Below are positions 47,301 through 62,040 of a stretch of 64,000 bases of DNA, piece by piece. Numbering within the stretch: the stretch's first letter is position 1; each line of letters starts with the position of its first letter. The stretch is from Bugula neritina (Eukaryota > Bryozoa > Gymnolaemata > Cheilostomatida > Bugulidae). The notes beneath the pieces were generated by a model. The model did not search any database. It was not told the origin of the DNA and saw nothing but the letters and a program-made list of their open reading frames with translations. The stretch spans positions 7,555,241-7,619,240 of the forward strand of contig OZ037768.1 in the NCBI GenBank assembly GCA_964035545.1. The letters are read 5' to 3'. The translations under genes and the position numbers were made by a program.

Positions 47301-50300
47301 ATGATGTCGTCACACCCAACTGAAAACGGTAGCCACCCCAAATCTGATACTAAGGGACTGATAGTTGGAGATCAAGTAATCAAAAATTACCGTAAGTCTC
47401 AAAAATTTTAAAACAACGATTGTGGACCATGATAATGTATTACAATCATTTATATGCATGCATTTACTTGTGTTTTTCTCTGCTTTTTCTATTTCTTCTC
47501 TAACTTTTTGTCATTTTATTACATGTATTCAGTTCTAGTTAAGCAGCACTACATAGATTAAACGAGTTTCTTTCAACAATTAATGTTGACAAGTAACTAC
47601 ATTTTGTCAGATGTAATTGAACCCGGGACGTACAAGTCTTCCCTACATGCACCCTCTCCATTCGCCAGCAGAGTCTCTGCTTTTGGCAGCAAGTCGTCTG
47701 CTAACGCCTTTGGCAGCGTCAGGTCTATTGCAAGTCGAGCCAGTCAGCGACTAGCTCAAGCAAAGCCCACACTCCAGGTACTAGACAGCTATTAGCACAT
47801 TATGTAATTAGTTAAGGTGGGAACTCTGTTATCCCTATATAATAGTCTATCTCTTATATAACCTAATATTATTATTACATCCACTAGTACATAATAATTC
47901 TATGCTATAACATAGCAATGTAGGAAATATAATTCCAGTGCAGCAATGTCCTACTAATGTCTGGATAGATCGCTGGTATCTTAATGTGATTTTCAATGAA
48001 GCATTATTTGAACTTGCCTGCAAGTGCAATTCAAATTTCTCCAAGAAAATTTACCAACTATCAAATAAACTACTCATACAACTGACACTACAACTCTAAG
48101 ATGCATATTTGCTGTCTCTTAATAAAGTAGTTACTGCATTCACAAAAACACCTTCTGACTAAAAAGATCTCATTATACTGACTTGATTTGCAGTCGAGTT
48201 GGATGAATGTGGCTGCTCCTGTGCCGCTAGGTGGCAGCTTCCTGGCCCTCAACAAGCAGAGTGAAAAGTTGAAAAGTGAGGGGGATTTGGATAGGGAAGC
48301 TACAGCCCCACCCGACAAGTAAGCTGGCAACTTTTGTAAGAATGGCTTCTCTCCACATGTCATCCTTACATTAGTGCAGTGTTAGTGGTTAATGCAATAC
48401 TGCAGTATTAGTTATTAGTTAATCTAAAGTCATTTTAAAAATTCATGAATTTGGAAGGAGACCTTAATTTACTTTACATTCTCTCCAGGCTCCCTTAAAT
48501 TAATTTATGGGTAATGACTGTTACCTTTTGAGCTTTAGTAAAATATGTAGAATTCAGCTGTGTTATTCTTTAGTGTTATTGTTATAACTCTGCATATAAA
48601 CATGAAAAGGACTGATTGCAATAATAGACCTTGTTCTTAACCCATGCAACACCCATTGAGACATGTTTCAGCTTTGTTATTGATATTTCACATGTATACA
48701 ATGCTCAAAGATCTATAAGAATATAGTAGGACAATCACCTGCTGAACATTGACATTAAGTCTGCAGTGTCTCAGCTGTTGCCAGTAGCTTGACAGCCAGA
48801 CAATTGTTTGTATGTTATAAACCAGTCACATAGCATGAATCCATGACCCTAAGTATAAGCATACTGATCAAAGTCTACAAATTAAAAGATAAGAAAATCT
48901 GGTTTATTCCTCTGATTCAATTCTTCCTTCTCATGTTCCACTCTTCAATCAGCTGAAATTACTTATAAAATGACTAATTATCTCTTTGTATTTATTTCTC
49001 ATTATATGACTAAAATGTGTTTTAGTGTAGTTGGCTTATATATTGAGGAAAAGGAAAATTTTTTATAATATTTATGGAAATTATCAACTTTTTCCTCACT
49101 TTCATAGAATACTATAATGGGGTCATCAATTCTGTTCTATTTTCTTTGTGATAGCTAAATGTCTCAATACATATTTTGAGTTTAGACTAACTTGTTTTCT
49201 TAATCTGCTTAGTTGGGCATTTTCAACTAAGATAATTATAGTTCACACTGTCCTTTCTCAGATACCTAGCAGATCTTCTAGTTCTATAATACACCGGCTC
49301 ATCATAGTTGTTTACAAGTACTGCACTGAACATTCACACATCCACGCTTTGACATGTCTAAGGCATGCACTTGCCTTGTATTGTATCATTCATTCCATTA
49401 TTTAATTTCATTCAATTATCCTCTTCTGAATGATGTCATCACTACTTCTATTTTCTGTGATGTAATGTGATCTATAATATGAATGGATATCTAAATTGCT
49501 GCCATGTTGTTTTTGTTAAAGGTTTAAACTGGTGTACCTAATCTTCATTCTCCACGGCATCGGCACATTGCTGCCTTGGAACATGTTCCTCACTGCCAAC
49601 AGTGTAAGTTCAACTGAGAGTGTGCACTACAGAATGTAGCATTATTAGCTTCCTTAATAATATGTTTATACAGTATACAAGTTAAATGCCTGCAGCTCTA
49701 TTGCTGAAGTTTGATCTATCTAGTGAAAATGCAATGTATTAAAGTAGTTGAAGAATAATGCTTGTGATGGGAGAATTTTAAAACACTCAGGCAAAAATTG
49801 TTTCAACTTGTGTTGTATAGCTTTGCTTATACATTAACAATGTATGGAGTATTGAACGTTTTTCGCATTGAAATTTATTTATTGAAACTCATAGCATTTT
49901 ATATATGGCTTAGAGTTTTAAATAAAGTGAACAACCAGTGTTATTCCTTAAGATGAATGACTTCTTAGTAAGAACTCTAGCTAGAACTGCAACAACATCT
50001 TATAGTCTGCTGGTACTTTGTTATTTTTCACCTTTATCTATTTATTTTCTTTTTCGCAGACTCACAAATCATTATTTTTGCAGTATTTCACGGATTTCAA
50101 GCTTGCGGCCAAAGCTAACGAAACAGAATCAGAATATGCTAAGAATTTCCTCAGCTATCTCGGCATTACTGCACAGTTTCCAAATCTTATACTCAATGGT
50201 ATAAACATCTTCTGTCAGTGTGGAGGTGGTAGGTACGTTGGATATGCCAGAAGTTGTGCTGTTTCTTATTATAAGATGCCATTGTTGGAAATTCTAGTTC

Positions 50301-53300
50301 CTGAAATATTGTTATTATATTCATTAGTATATAGGCTATAGAATTTTCTTGAAGTTTTAGTTATGAAAATTAATTGCCACTTGAAAAAAATACTGTATTC
50401 CACTAGCTTTTCCTACAAGAAAAAATAATTGCATTAAAAGAAAATAGTCAATGTAGAATCAAATAGTCAATGTGGAGCCAGGTTGGTCTCAATATCACAA
50501 AAATAAGATATCTAATGCTTGTGATTCATCTTTTGATGTCAAGTAGTTGTTCCTGTGCTTAACATGATACCTGTTTGTTAGCAGTGCTCGTGATATAATA
50601 TTAGATCATCATGCCTACATTTTAGGTGGCCTATAATAAACATAACCTGAGATTTAATTATGCAGTTACTGTATCATAGTATTAATAATGTTATTTTTCT
50701 TATTATGTGACAAAGCGGATATTGACGCTACCTGTAGCCATCTTAGTCTGGTCTCATGTTGATGACTGCTTTCTAATAAATCTTATGCTAAAAGTTCTAT
50801 GGTTATCTAGCAAGTAAAATGTCTCTTAGATGGTGTGTGCTGGTTTAGCTCAAAGTCACCCCTTTAGATCCTTGATCAATCAGGAATTAGCTTAACAAAT
50901 TATACTAGCAGTGCTGTTGTAATACTTATAGTAGTATTGTTATGTTGAACTGCTTTTGCCTGGTGCATGTAACTATATTTTATAGTAAATAACATAGTGT
51001 ACTCAAGTTCAAAGAATTTCATTGGGATTTAATTCATGCCATATGTGATGATGTAAAATATTAGGCACTCGTTGCATGTGTTAACAATTTTATATAAGCC
51101 ATAGGTTATATAACGGACAAGTATATCATTTATTACCATAAAAATTTGGATCTTTTTTCTAGTTTGTATTTATGATCACCTTGTGTCTTTTGTAGAACTA
51201 CAGTCAAAATTGCTGGATCAATAGTTGTATTGATACTGATGTTTATAGTTACCATAGTGATGGCAATGGTCGACTCACAAGAATGTAAGTGCAGCATGAT
51301 GAAATACACATGCTTACACAAATACACCAAGAAATTCAGTTTAAGTTGATGTTTGCATGATAAAAAAGAAGTTTACTAAAATAGTTTATTGTTTCATTAA
51401 ATCTTTGATAAGAAAATATTTAAGACATTGTCTCATGTTTCAATTCCTGAGTTTTACCAGCTTTCAAGAGCTATACACTCTGGTTTTTGAACTGTTATAG
51501 GGCAAGGAGCATTCTTTGGACTGACTATGGCTACTGTTGTAGTTATAAATAGTAAGTATATAAACATTAGTTTCAAAAATATTTGATCTGTAAATACTGA
51601 ACACTATTTGTTATACAACTAATATACTCTCTATATCCAAACTCAACAAGTAGAGTCAGGTAAATTTGGCAAAAACTTTTAATTCCCGGACGTTGTTATT
51701 ACTAGTCATACTCATAGGATACTGTTATTGTTGTATTATAACATTAGAACAAGTCTGCAGGTTAAATGTAATATGTATAGTATGTTTATATACTATACAA
51801 CTCATTGCAGTTTTACATTGTGTAAGTGTACTCACTGTATTGTGTTTACGCAGTGAGCTCTGGAGTATATCAGAACTGCCTGTATGGCATAGCAGGGACT
51901 TTCCCCATGAAGTATACAAACGCTGTCATTGTCGGCTCAGTAAGTAATTTACGCTGCCGTAACCTTACTTGGAGTGATATCTCTCTTCTAATGAAATGTC
52001 AGATAATTAGCCATAATATTAGGATGCAGTGTTAACACACTGTTGGGCCATGAGTGTAAAGTAAGTGGTTGTGTAATTTACAAGTAAACAAAATGCATGG
52101 TGATGGTATTATATATGCCAGCTTTCTCTCTCTGTGTATATCATTCATTCTATGCCATAGCTTCAAATTTGTAAAGCTGTATAATAAAAAACATGGAAAT
52201 ATTAGATGGTGTTATTTGCCCAAATTAGTTATTTTTCAATTGAACTTTTTTTTCGTGGTTTTTATGTTTGCATTTATCAACTTTGTAGAATGTTAGTGGT
52301 ACCCTCACAGCTATCATTATGATAATAACTTTGCTTGGTGAGTAGATTTGATATTTATTCAACAACTAAGAATACCACCCCATTTCCTGTTTAATTAATT
52401 GTGGGAAAATTACCTTCCCTCATTCCAAGCTCTACAGGATGTAACTATTTTTAGACAATACTTTTACAACTTATATACACATCACTGTGCCACGGAATAT
52501 TTATCATTCCTTAGTCATATTATCATAACCCCTAAAATATTGTCTCCTAGTTATTATGTTAACAGTGATCTTGTCTTATTAAAAGATGTTATTTTATGTG
52601 TTTTCAGCTTCTCCAAGTCTTCAGTTAGCAGCAATATGGTATTTCATAGCAGCTGTGATGACCTTATGTATAGCCTTAGTAACCTACTTCCTTCTCCCAA
52701 CTATGGTGAGTCTGGTCTGCAAATAGTCACCTAGGCATGTTAGGTACATAGCAATATCATGCCAATTAGCTAAATCCATTCACTTTGTGATATTTGCTGG
52801 TTATAATACCTATACATATCTCAGTTGTACATACATCACCTTATTAGATCAAATAAAGCTTGTAAAATACTTCAATACTAGTAACTATTTCTGATTGTGC
52901 ATTTTGGTCCCCTTTCTTTTTTCTTGATACTACATCAGTTAGCAATGTAGTGAAAATTTATGCTAATCACCAGATTGATTTCAAATAGAAAATGAAACGT
53001 GGTAAGATTAATATAAAAGCTCATCGCTTGTGCAATGCTTCAATTTTTGCTAGCATTTGTATGTTTCTCTCTTGTTGATCAATTGTGCTTTGTCCCGTTT
53101 TTAGAAATTTTATAAACATTTTACGACAGAAGGGAAGACTGAGGGAGGTAGTGAGAAGTCTTTGGTAGCCACTGATAGTTGTTCGTCTTCTGATGAGAGC
53201 AACAATATTGAGAGACCTCCTTATTGCAAGATATTTAAACAGGTGGGTCAGAGTGCTCAGTTTTGTTTGGACGACAATTTTAACTTCTACTTTCATTGCT

Positions 53301-55982
53301 TACAATCATTCTATAATAGTTTAACTTTGTTAAAAACTAGTTGTTTTCGGTTGTCTTGAGTTTTGTTGTCAATCTTTTCAATAACGCAAAGACTTTAAAT
53401 GTACAATAGAAATATATAATCTTCTTACAATTAATGTTTGTTCACATCAATATGTTTCCATGAAAAGTCAGCCCTTTTATGCATGCTGTATATGTTCAAA
53501 TATATGCTATCCTTACCTATCTCTGCTCTGTTCTGTCTGGGTAGCCGGAAATGTTCAAATATGTGTCTGAAATGCTCATATGCTTTCAAAACTGTCATAT
53601 TTTTATTGGTTGAGCAGTTTAAGATAATGTACTCACCACAAATACACACACTTCCTAACAAGACTTACTATAAATGTAATTTAACAAATGCTTCACGAAG
53701 TATTCTTTTTCTTCCTTTTGAATATACAAACTTTTGCCTGTAAGAAAACAATCATGTTATCTCATTGTGTTTCACCGCAATCTTGCAATATGCCAACCTT
53801 GTTTTCACAAAAATATCTCAATGTGGACAGATCGTTAGTCTTGTTTTTACAGGTTAAAAAATAATTTTACAAGTCAAAGTTTTTGACTTGATATTAAATA
53901 TAGGCTACCATATTTGAACCTTAATATACAAATTAAAACAATAATTAGTTGATGGTGGTTTAGAAAACATTTATCAAAAAACTTTTTAGTCTATTCTAAT
54001 CTCATGGCCAATTAATTCAATGGTATCTTATGATAAGATACATTTAAAAATATGGAAATATGCAGATAATCGTGTGCATTGTAAGTGTGTAGTATGAAAC
54101 ACTGTTGTAAAATAGTTGTGGTTTGATTTTGCAGATCTACCCTCAACTGATAGGTGTATGGTTGACATTTTCTGTATCTCTAGTTTGTTTTCCTGCTGTA
54201 CAAGCTGACATCAGACCATCTGATCCAGACTTTTTTATACCTGGTAGGCATCACTTTAATTAGTTTATTACACTGCATAGACCATATTACAGTTTTCATA
54301 TTGTGTAGCTTTGCGGGATTTTTTTAAACTGGTAATTTTGTTTCAAAAATGCATTCATAGAGACACAACCACTTGTAAAGCAAACCAGGGGCTACTTATG
54401 TGATCCTTCACAACCTTTGGCCACAATGTATTCGCGTGCCATGCATTGATTTACATGTCTTGTGCCTGGCTGTTTTTTCAATTGAAAAGTTGAATTTGAT
54501 CTGCACACTCTGTAAGCAACCAGCTATAAATTCTCCAGTTTGTTATATTAATTTGTTCAGCTGCTGGATGTAACAAGATACTGAACTAAAGGAAAGTTTT
54601 TGCTATATCAAAGGTCATGACTCATGATAAGAAATGTTAAAAGTTATAACCAGGGCACTACGACCCAACCAATGTCAGTCCTACAATAACTGTTGTTCTG
54701 TGTGAGACAATGGGGCCTAATTTGCTAAATCAATTACTTTATACATATCCTAGCCCAAGATCCTACTAATAATTACTGCAGAAATTATATAACTCTGCAG
54801 AGTCCCTCTTTTGTTGCAGAAAAATTGTATACTCCTATCACCACATTTCTCTTCTTCAATCTTTTTGCAACACTGGGAAGCCTGACTACAGAATTAATCA
54901 AAAAGGTAATCAAACGTAGCTATAAATAGGCATGTTTAATCATCACATTTTATAACTGTATTACAATATGACCATTTTATAAGGAATAAAAGACCAATAT
55001 GTATAATTAATATAATGTATGACCAATTCTCTTAGTTTTTCTCTGTTGTTTTGTTTGATTTAAAATTTAGATTTAGACTCGACAATATTTGCTAAAAGAT
55101 CTGCCTGTCTTAGCTTCACCTATTTTATTTGAGTTTGTTTACCTTGTATGGAGTAATCGTCAAGCTATTTTCAAAAATAACATGTAAAACCTGTCGCATG
55201 TAGAAATTCACTTCCAACATAACATTATCAGTTTTTGTTAATCTTGTAGCCTGGTCCCAGATTTGTGCTCATTCCTATTGTGCTGCGTATCCTATACATC
55301 CCCTTCTTCATGCTTTGTAACTTCAGACCTGAGCTAAGATCTATTCCAGTATACATCAGCAATGATTATGCCTACTTTGCTGGTGGCGTAACTATGGCCT
55401 TTACTAGTGGCTACTTTAGCAGTCTATGCATGATGTATGCTCCATCGTAAGTATAATATTATGCAGTTGTTATTGCAAGTTATAATTTTCTCTACATTTT
55501 TTTAATGTTACTCTTTCATTGAATTTCACCTGTCTGCAATACATTTTATATAAATAATAATGGTAAACATGTTTAATAGCAAAGGCAATGGAGTATTTGT
55601 TTTGTAAAATATTAGCTCATCCCTTAAAAAGAGAAGGTTTAGTGTACTTACTTGCATATTACATTGGGTTTTCTAGTTATAAAGTAAATAGAATTCTCCA
55701 ACAACACTTTTCATTAGTTTTGATTTTACTTTTCTGTTTTATTCTAACCAGTCATATCAATTACAACACATTTTTTGTTATTGGTAGTTTTCATATAAAA
55801 AAACGTATGCATCACCATATATTGCATTTGATGAGGTATATATATACTATGTTTAATGTAGGCTGGTGGAACCCAAGTGGGCAGGTACTGCTGCTATGAT
55901 TAGTGCCTTCTTCCTTATACTGGGCATAGTAAGTGGAGTTCAGTTCACATTGGTCGTGTCATGGCTGGTTGAACATATATGA
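47301..55982 (+). CDS. Equilibrative nucleoside transporter (SLC29/ENT family)
   Basis: Membrane transporter that moves nucleosides and nucleobases down their gradients. Fifteen exons: 47301-47391, 47611-47777, 48194-48318, 49522-49603, 50084-50232, 51196-51284, 51501-51551, 51854-51939, 52289-52337, 52608-52705, 53105-53242, 54135-54243, 54820-54905, 55250-55446, 55862-55982; 545 residues. The hydrophobic core begins in exon four, whose first transmembrane helix ends GTLLPWNMF, the family's TM1 signature. Exon eight has NCLYGIAGTFPMKY (TM5 region), exon eleven the hydrophilic TM6-TM7 loop rich in Ser/Glu, exon fourteen a TM8-TM10 stretch with FTSGYFSSLCMMYAP. Eleven helices are expected. The N-terminal cytoplasmic segment is about 130 residues, clearly longer than in human ENT1, and is Ser-rich. 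Two Met codons open the protein; I took the first. It converges on CCDC96. Confidence 0.94.
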
Positions 55983-56619
55983 GCTACACACTAAGTATGG
56001 TCTTTCTCTGGAATTACAGCCGCAGCTCATATACATTTATTAACAGTATTATGTATTATGGCTAGCCATATAATATGTGTCTTATGAGCTCTAATACATT
56101 TATCTGTAAGTGCACATTGACTGCTGAAATGTTTCATTGCATATCGTACATTTTGCATACATGTATTATTTACTGTCCATTTGACTGAATTCTTACGGGT
56201 AACTCCATTTGCCAAATTCTAATTTTATCAAATGCCAATTTGTTTTGAAACTTATAAATATGTATTGCAAACTGCGTTGGGCAGTATTGTTTTGTGCCAA
56301 GATTTTACAAACAATACAAGTTATGATTTTTATCTGTTTGTGGAGAATGTTTTGGTTGTGCATAATTAAGTTCTGGTTTATAGAGAACAACGTATGAAAG
56401 GAATTTTCTAGTATAATTGGAATTTATTTTGTAAGAAATATATAGACTTGTAGCTAGTATTTTTGCAATAATACAAATATTGTGATTGAGGTTATAAAAG
56501 TCTGTTCTCTTGTGTTGAGATAACATTTAAAAAGATTTATTCAAAATGGTTTTACATTCTTTACACTCATCAACAGACACCAAAAGCAGTTCATAGTTTA
56601 ATTTAGTCCTTACATGGCT

Positions 56620-59600
56620 TTAACTTTGATTGTGAGATTTTATTTGCTCTATTTTCCTTCTCACACTAGATGTGTTCAATGTTAATTCTGCATGCTGCAT
56701 CTTCAATCTTTCCAAACGTTCTTTGAGTCCATCAGCTTCATCTTTCCTTTCTTCAAAATCTCTTAAAAGGGGTTCATTACCTAGCAAGCCGCAATTCTGT
56801 CTCAATCTGTGATTATCTATACGAAGTGCATCTCTGGCTTGTTTTGTTCTTGTTAATACATCTCTTTTCTAAAAATAAACAAATGAAACTTTTAAACTGA
56901 TGCTATGGAACGAATGAGGTCTTTTCATACAAGTTTCACTAAAACTATTATCTTCTTTTTCCATGGTTGGTTTTTCTAAAGTCATTATTTGTTTTGATGT
57001 ATTTCATGTGGCTCAAGTTTAAAACTTAAATAAAATTTGACTTCAGATTCTTACAGAGCTTTTGAAAGACATCTCATTTCAATTTGACACATTGCAGTTT
57101 TGACCAGCTAAAATAAGCCATATTGCTATTTGCTGTAATTTACAGTGCTTTACCTGCGCAACAGCTCCTTCCACATCTTTCAGCTTATTTTTAAGCAGAC
57201 TATTTTCTCCCTGAACAAACTGCAGTTTCTCCTTCAGATGTGTCAAGACCTGTACAGTGTTGGTTATCTTTTTTCTTAGTTTTAGCAGTTCTTCATTTCT
57301 TTCCTCAATCTTTTCGTTGTAAGTCTGGTTTTCTATTTTCAGTTGCTCAAAATCTATGAGATGTAAACCATCAGCCAGTTCTTCCTGTAAAAAATGTACA
57401 CATTTTTTCTGACTTACTTCTTCTTACCAAACTGATGACATTAATTTTTATTAAAAATCATAAGTTTTTTACCTTGGATTTCAACTGCTGCTCTTTCTTT
57501 TTTAGCTTATTTTTCAGCTTGATATTTTCTAATCTTACAGCTATCACGTCTTGGTCTTTCTTACTTTCTCCGGCCAAATATTGCTCAATATCCTGTAAAA
57601 AATAGTGTAGATACAAAGAGTCGACTACAATTTTTCTAAATTTTTGGGAATAACATACATGCTGTTAATTTCTAAAAAAAAAAGAAAATATTTATTTATA
57701 TTAAAGTTTCACCTTTGGTGGTATGGGTTTTCCAGATCTGCTATTAAGTGCATTCAAAGCCACCTGATGTTTAAACTCGACAAATTTCAATCTATGGACA
57801 TCAACTTCGCTGTTTTTCTCTTCACATCTTTGTTTTAAATCTTCAATTTCTTCTTCATACTTCTCTCTAATAAGTTGATCTTCTGCCCGTAATTCTTCCA
57901 GCTGGGCTATATAACATACATATAATGATAAGATGATAGCAAAATATAGTTAATTGAAAATGGTCAGTGCCAATGAAATGTTTTTAGCACAAGTACAGTA
58001 GGTTATGTAGAAGCTCTTATGTACAATGGCAGGAATGATAACTCACACATGTATTTCACATATCGTTGCTCCTGATCAGCTTCATTCTTGTCAACAGCTT
58101 CCGGTTTCTGCTCATCAGATCTTCTTCTCTTGAAATATTCAGCTAGCTTATGCTGAAGTTGGTGATTCTGTTGTTGAAGTTGTTCTCTCTCTGCTATTGC
58201 TGTCTACAAAAAGATGATGTGTTTTTACATATTAATATGTATGAAAAATTATCTGCTTTTCAAACTTGGAATCTTTCTTGGTTTAAGCTAGATAAATTAG
58301 TTAGATTGCCATTTTAACTAAGCTTCATAAAATAATGTTTTGAAACAAAGAAAAACATAGCATTTCAACATTAGAAACATATAATTTCCATGAAGTCGTT
58401 GCTCTTACTTGATACATCTCAACTAATGCCTCCCTGTCCTGCTCTGGTGACATGATATCTTCTTCTAAAGCCTCCACATCAAATCCTTCTTCGACATGTT
58501 CATCTTCTCTAGGGGAATCTGCTACAGGAGGAGACGTTGGTTTTGTTTCAGCTTCACCATCGGCAGGTGCTGGAGAACCGTCTCGAGACAGCTTCTCAAC
58601 AATATGTGGGGCTGGAGATTCTGGCTTTTCTCCATCGGTGAATGTATCACTCTTTAAACAAACATCAGCTTTATTAACAGATAGTCCAAATAAAGTCATT
58701 TTTACCAACTGTTTAAATGCATTGCTATTAGATGTTGGAAATTTACCTGAGGCATAGCATCATGTTCAACTTGATCCTGGCTAGCTTCTGGCTGTCCTTC
58801 TGTTTCTAATTCGTTACTTGGTTCAACAGTCTCCTCATTGGTAGCAGATACAGTTTCCTCACCTTCAGCCTTGGCTTCTTCATTTACTTCAGCATCTGCG
58901 GCCTCACCATCAGCATCTCCTGTTTTAACTTCTTCTTGAGGCTTTTCCTCACTCTCTCCCTCAGGTCCCTCACTCTCTCCCTCAGGTTCCTCACTCGTAG
59001 CCTCTTTAGCTTCCCCTTCTTCACCTGCTTCACCTGCCTTACCTAAATTGTTATCAGTTCTATTTACTTGACATATGTTTTGATTTTAATTTGTATCAAA
59101 ATAAACACTAAATGTAGCTTGCTATAAAAAGTTGAATGATTACTTAACAAAAGACCATTTCTCAGATTTTTTATTTGACCAAGCTTCAGTGGCTGACATC
59201 AACTGCCATATTTTTTGAAAAAATGTAGAGATGCCAATTTCCATTTGATTTGGTTTCCAATTATGATGCAACTTTAATTTTGTGACCAATTTTATGTGCA
59301 AACAACTAGTGCCAACAAATGTACTGAAGTACATTATACATGAATAACTCATCTTATGCTAAAACAACTTTAACATGATATCTCAATCAAACCCTATTAA
59401 CATATGTACCTAATCTTTGGTCGAAAAACAATGTTGTTTAACAAAAATGCATGAATTTTTTGTTATACTAAATTTCCGATTTAGTCATTGTTGTAATATA
59501 GGTCCACAGGATTATATTCTTAGAGCAAAGCATCACAACAAGCTAACTTTTTTCGTAAGCACTCAAATGTGAACAATATTTATAGTGAATACAGTAGTCG

Positions 59601-61281
59601 GTAATAGTTTTAATTAGTTCAAAATTGAAGAATAGAGCTGCATGCTAAACTGTAAATTTTTTTTAAATTAAAGATTCTGACAACTAATAAAGAAGCCTTT
59701 CTAAGATCTTGCCTTTCTACTAGTGTTCAATGGCAAATTTATTAATCACAACCTATCACAACTCTAACTGAGTCTCATACTACATACTACTGACATATGA
59801 AAATCTCTTCATTCAATAAAATACAACAATTCTGTGCACATAGATATGTGTGACAAAGCATTTATTAACTACCACAGTTAATACATTTAATAAAAAACAT
59901 GTGGTTTCGATGCAAACAGAGTTTTAAAAAGTTTAAAATAAAGTGTTTAAAAAAAATAGGGTTTGTCAGAAAAAGTAATAAATTACTACTGAACTCTACA
60001 AAATATTAAATAATTTAACTTAAGGTTAGTGAGCATTACCTGTTTCAGCTTCATCAGCAGGTTGGTCAGTACTTCCTTCAGTAGCTGCTGGCTCAGCTTC
60101 TTCTGGTGAATTATCCGCTGCAGTTTCTGTGGCCTCACCATCAGCACTTTCTTCTACAACTTCACCTTCAGCGGTCTTTGGCTCTTCCTCTTTAACTTCA
60201 GACTGCTCTACATTTTCTGCTACTAAAAAAATCAATGCAGAAACTAAAACTGCTTGACCATAGTTATTATTTTATTTTATCATATAGTAAAAACAAATAA
60301 TAAAATATACACATCTTTTTGTTCATTCTATATTATTTTTGTGACATAACATGCCAACTTGTATTTATATGCACAAAAATCAATTGAATCTAACAATTTT
60401 GTTAACTAAAAACTAGCTATGCATTATTTTAAACATTAAATTTAATCTATTCTAAAAATATTTGCTTATATTACAATGTGAAGTACACTAGTTTGCAAAC
60501 TGGCATTTAAATAATGGCAAAAGAATAGAAACTTAAACTACCATTTTTTTCTTCGGGTACAGTTGATTTTACATCAGCAGGTGCAGGTTCATTATTATCA
60601 TTTTTAGATTCATTCTCTGTTGCAGCTGTAGCATTGTCAGCTATCTCTTCAGTTTTTTCTTGAACTTGTTCATCTTCAGGAACAGGTTCTTGAGAATTCT
60701 ATTACAAAAAAATCACAAATAAATTCTAATGGATTAGGTTGATTTTACTATTAAAAGTATATTACAGTGACAAGCAAAAAATATGAGTCAATATGAATTA
60801 TTTAAAATTTGCAAAAACTTTAAACAGTAACACAGGAATGTAAACGTAGAATTAAAAAATAAGTTGAAAGAACGTAAAGTTTGCCGTTCAGTTTGCACCA
60901 TTACTATGAATGATTAAGTTTGCTAATAAATTTAATACTCATCTTAACAAAAATACTCAAACATAGACTTATGTGATACACTTATGAGTTATTTACGGCT
61001 ACATATTATAATAAGTTTGTCATTATGTTTACATATGATTAATATTATTATCATTATGATTCTGATTATTACCTTCATCGTAAGGTAGATATTAATAAGT
61101 AATAAGGAATCAGTAGTATTTGTTCAGTTGATAGATAAAATTATCATTTTTGAATTACGACTATCTATTAATTATAAGCAATGAAACTCATAAAATAACT
61201 CACATAGTATAGCTATAAGTAAGATTTTGTAATTAGAATATAGTTGAAGTTCTAACTTACTTGTTCTTCGGTATCCGCCAT
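56620..61281 (-). CDS. CCDC96: Coiled-coil domain-containing protein 96 (ciliary)
   Basis: Axonemal protein that with CCDC113 forms a complex near the base of radial spoke 3 and the nexin-dynein regulatory complex, affecting ciliary beating (known for the family). Ten exons in transcript order: 61281-61261, 60698-60542, 60222-60040, 59042-58747, 58651-58409, 58203-58047, 57906-57713, 57592-57473, 57384-57154, 56868-56620; 616 residues. Residues 1-300 are acidic low-complexity (Glu/Ala/Pro, with a doubled GPEGESE unit). From about 301 to the end the protein is continuous coiled coil. The segment FEQLKIENQTYNEKIEERN in exon nine is the signature of the CCDC96/CCDC113 domain. Length is close to the human protein (about 555). 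The ATG at 61279-61281 opens MADTEEQ. The short first exon and acidic N-terminus are as expected for this family. Confidence 0.93.
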
Positions 61282-61689
61282 TTTATTTGCGTGTAACCAA
61301 GGAAGTTTAACGTTCTTATAGTCGTAGTTTTATTCGAAAATGAAATATATCCGAATGTGTGAGACTAAAGAATTTTTAAAAATCGAAAACTTGACGAAGA
61401 ATTTTAAGAGTTGTCCTTTTAAAACATGTATTGCGCTATTATATCAACTTAAGATTTGTTATATAGCCCAAAACCCTAAAACAGGATCGAGGGATAACTA
61501 AGTCCAAACATACTATATAAGAAACTTTACGAATCTGTTGGTTAGGAGCGGGAACTACCAAATAAAAATTTACTCCTCGACTTTATAGACCATCACAAAG
61601 AAAACGTTACATAACTTCACGTTTAAAATAATATGTTGATGTAGGGCTAAGAAGTGCTTTCAGTCATTAGTCATGGCTTAATCAACTAA
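61282..61689. other. Upstream region of CCDC96
   Basis: Should contain the CCDC96 promoter on the minus strand. About 12 bases upstream of the ATG, gtaacc matches an RFX X-box half site, but no second half follows at proper spacing. No TATA box is evident. Confidence 0.35.
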
Positions 61690-62020
61690 TAAGTAACACT
61701 AACAATATGAATAATAATCATACGCCTAATGCTAATAGTAATACTAATAGTAATACTAATACTAATAGTAATAGTAAATGTAATAAATAATATTATTATT
61801 ATAAAATTAAATTATAAATATAATAATAATAACTAATAAGACTAACATTAACAACACTCAGTCTCATTAGACTTAGTTTTATATTAATCATTAAATTTAA
61901 TGACTAATAAAGAATAAATGTAACTAGAAGTCATTATGATTATCGTAATCAAATTATGAGTATCAGTCCTTGCTATCATGATCATCATTATGATTATCAT
62001 CAACTTCAAACACTTTAGTC
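61690..62020. repeat. Simple AT-rich repeats (actaatagtaat and gattatcat types)
   Basis: Runs of taatactaatagtaat and ataataat pass into atgatcatcattatgattatcat. They are imperfect trinucleotide-based repeats with much self-complementarity and no coding content. They immediately precede a LINE fragment. Confidence 0.8.
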
Positions 62021-62040
62021 CTGACGTGGTTCAAATTTTA

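Noticed and set aside
55588-55899. 103-codon + strand frame in the transporter gene
   Set aside because: Mostly intron; the true last exon (55862-55982) uses another frame.
61282-61310. RFX X-box for the ciliary gene CCDC96
   Set aside because: Only one half site (gtaacc) is present; the second half at correct spacing is missing.
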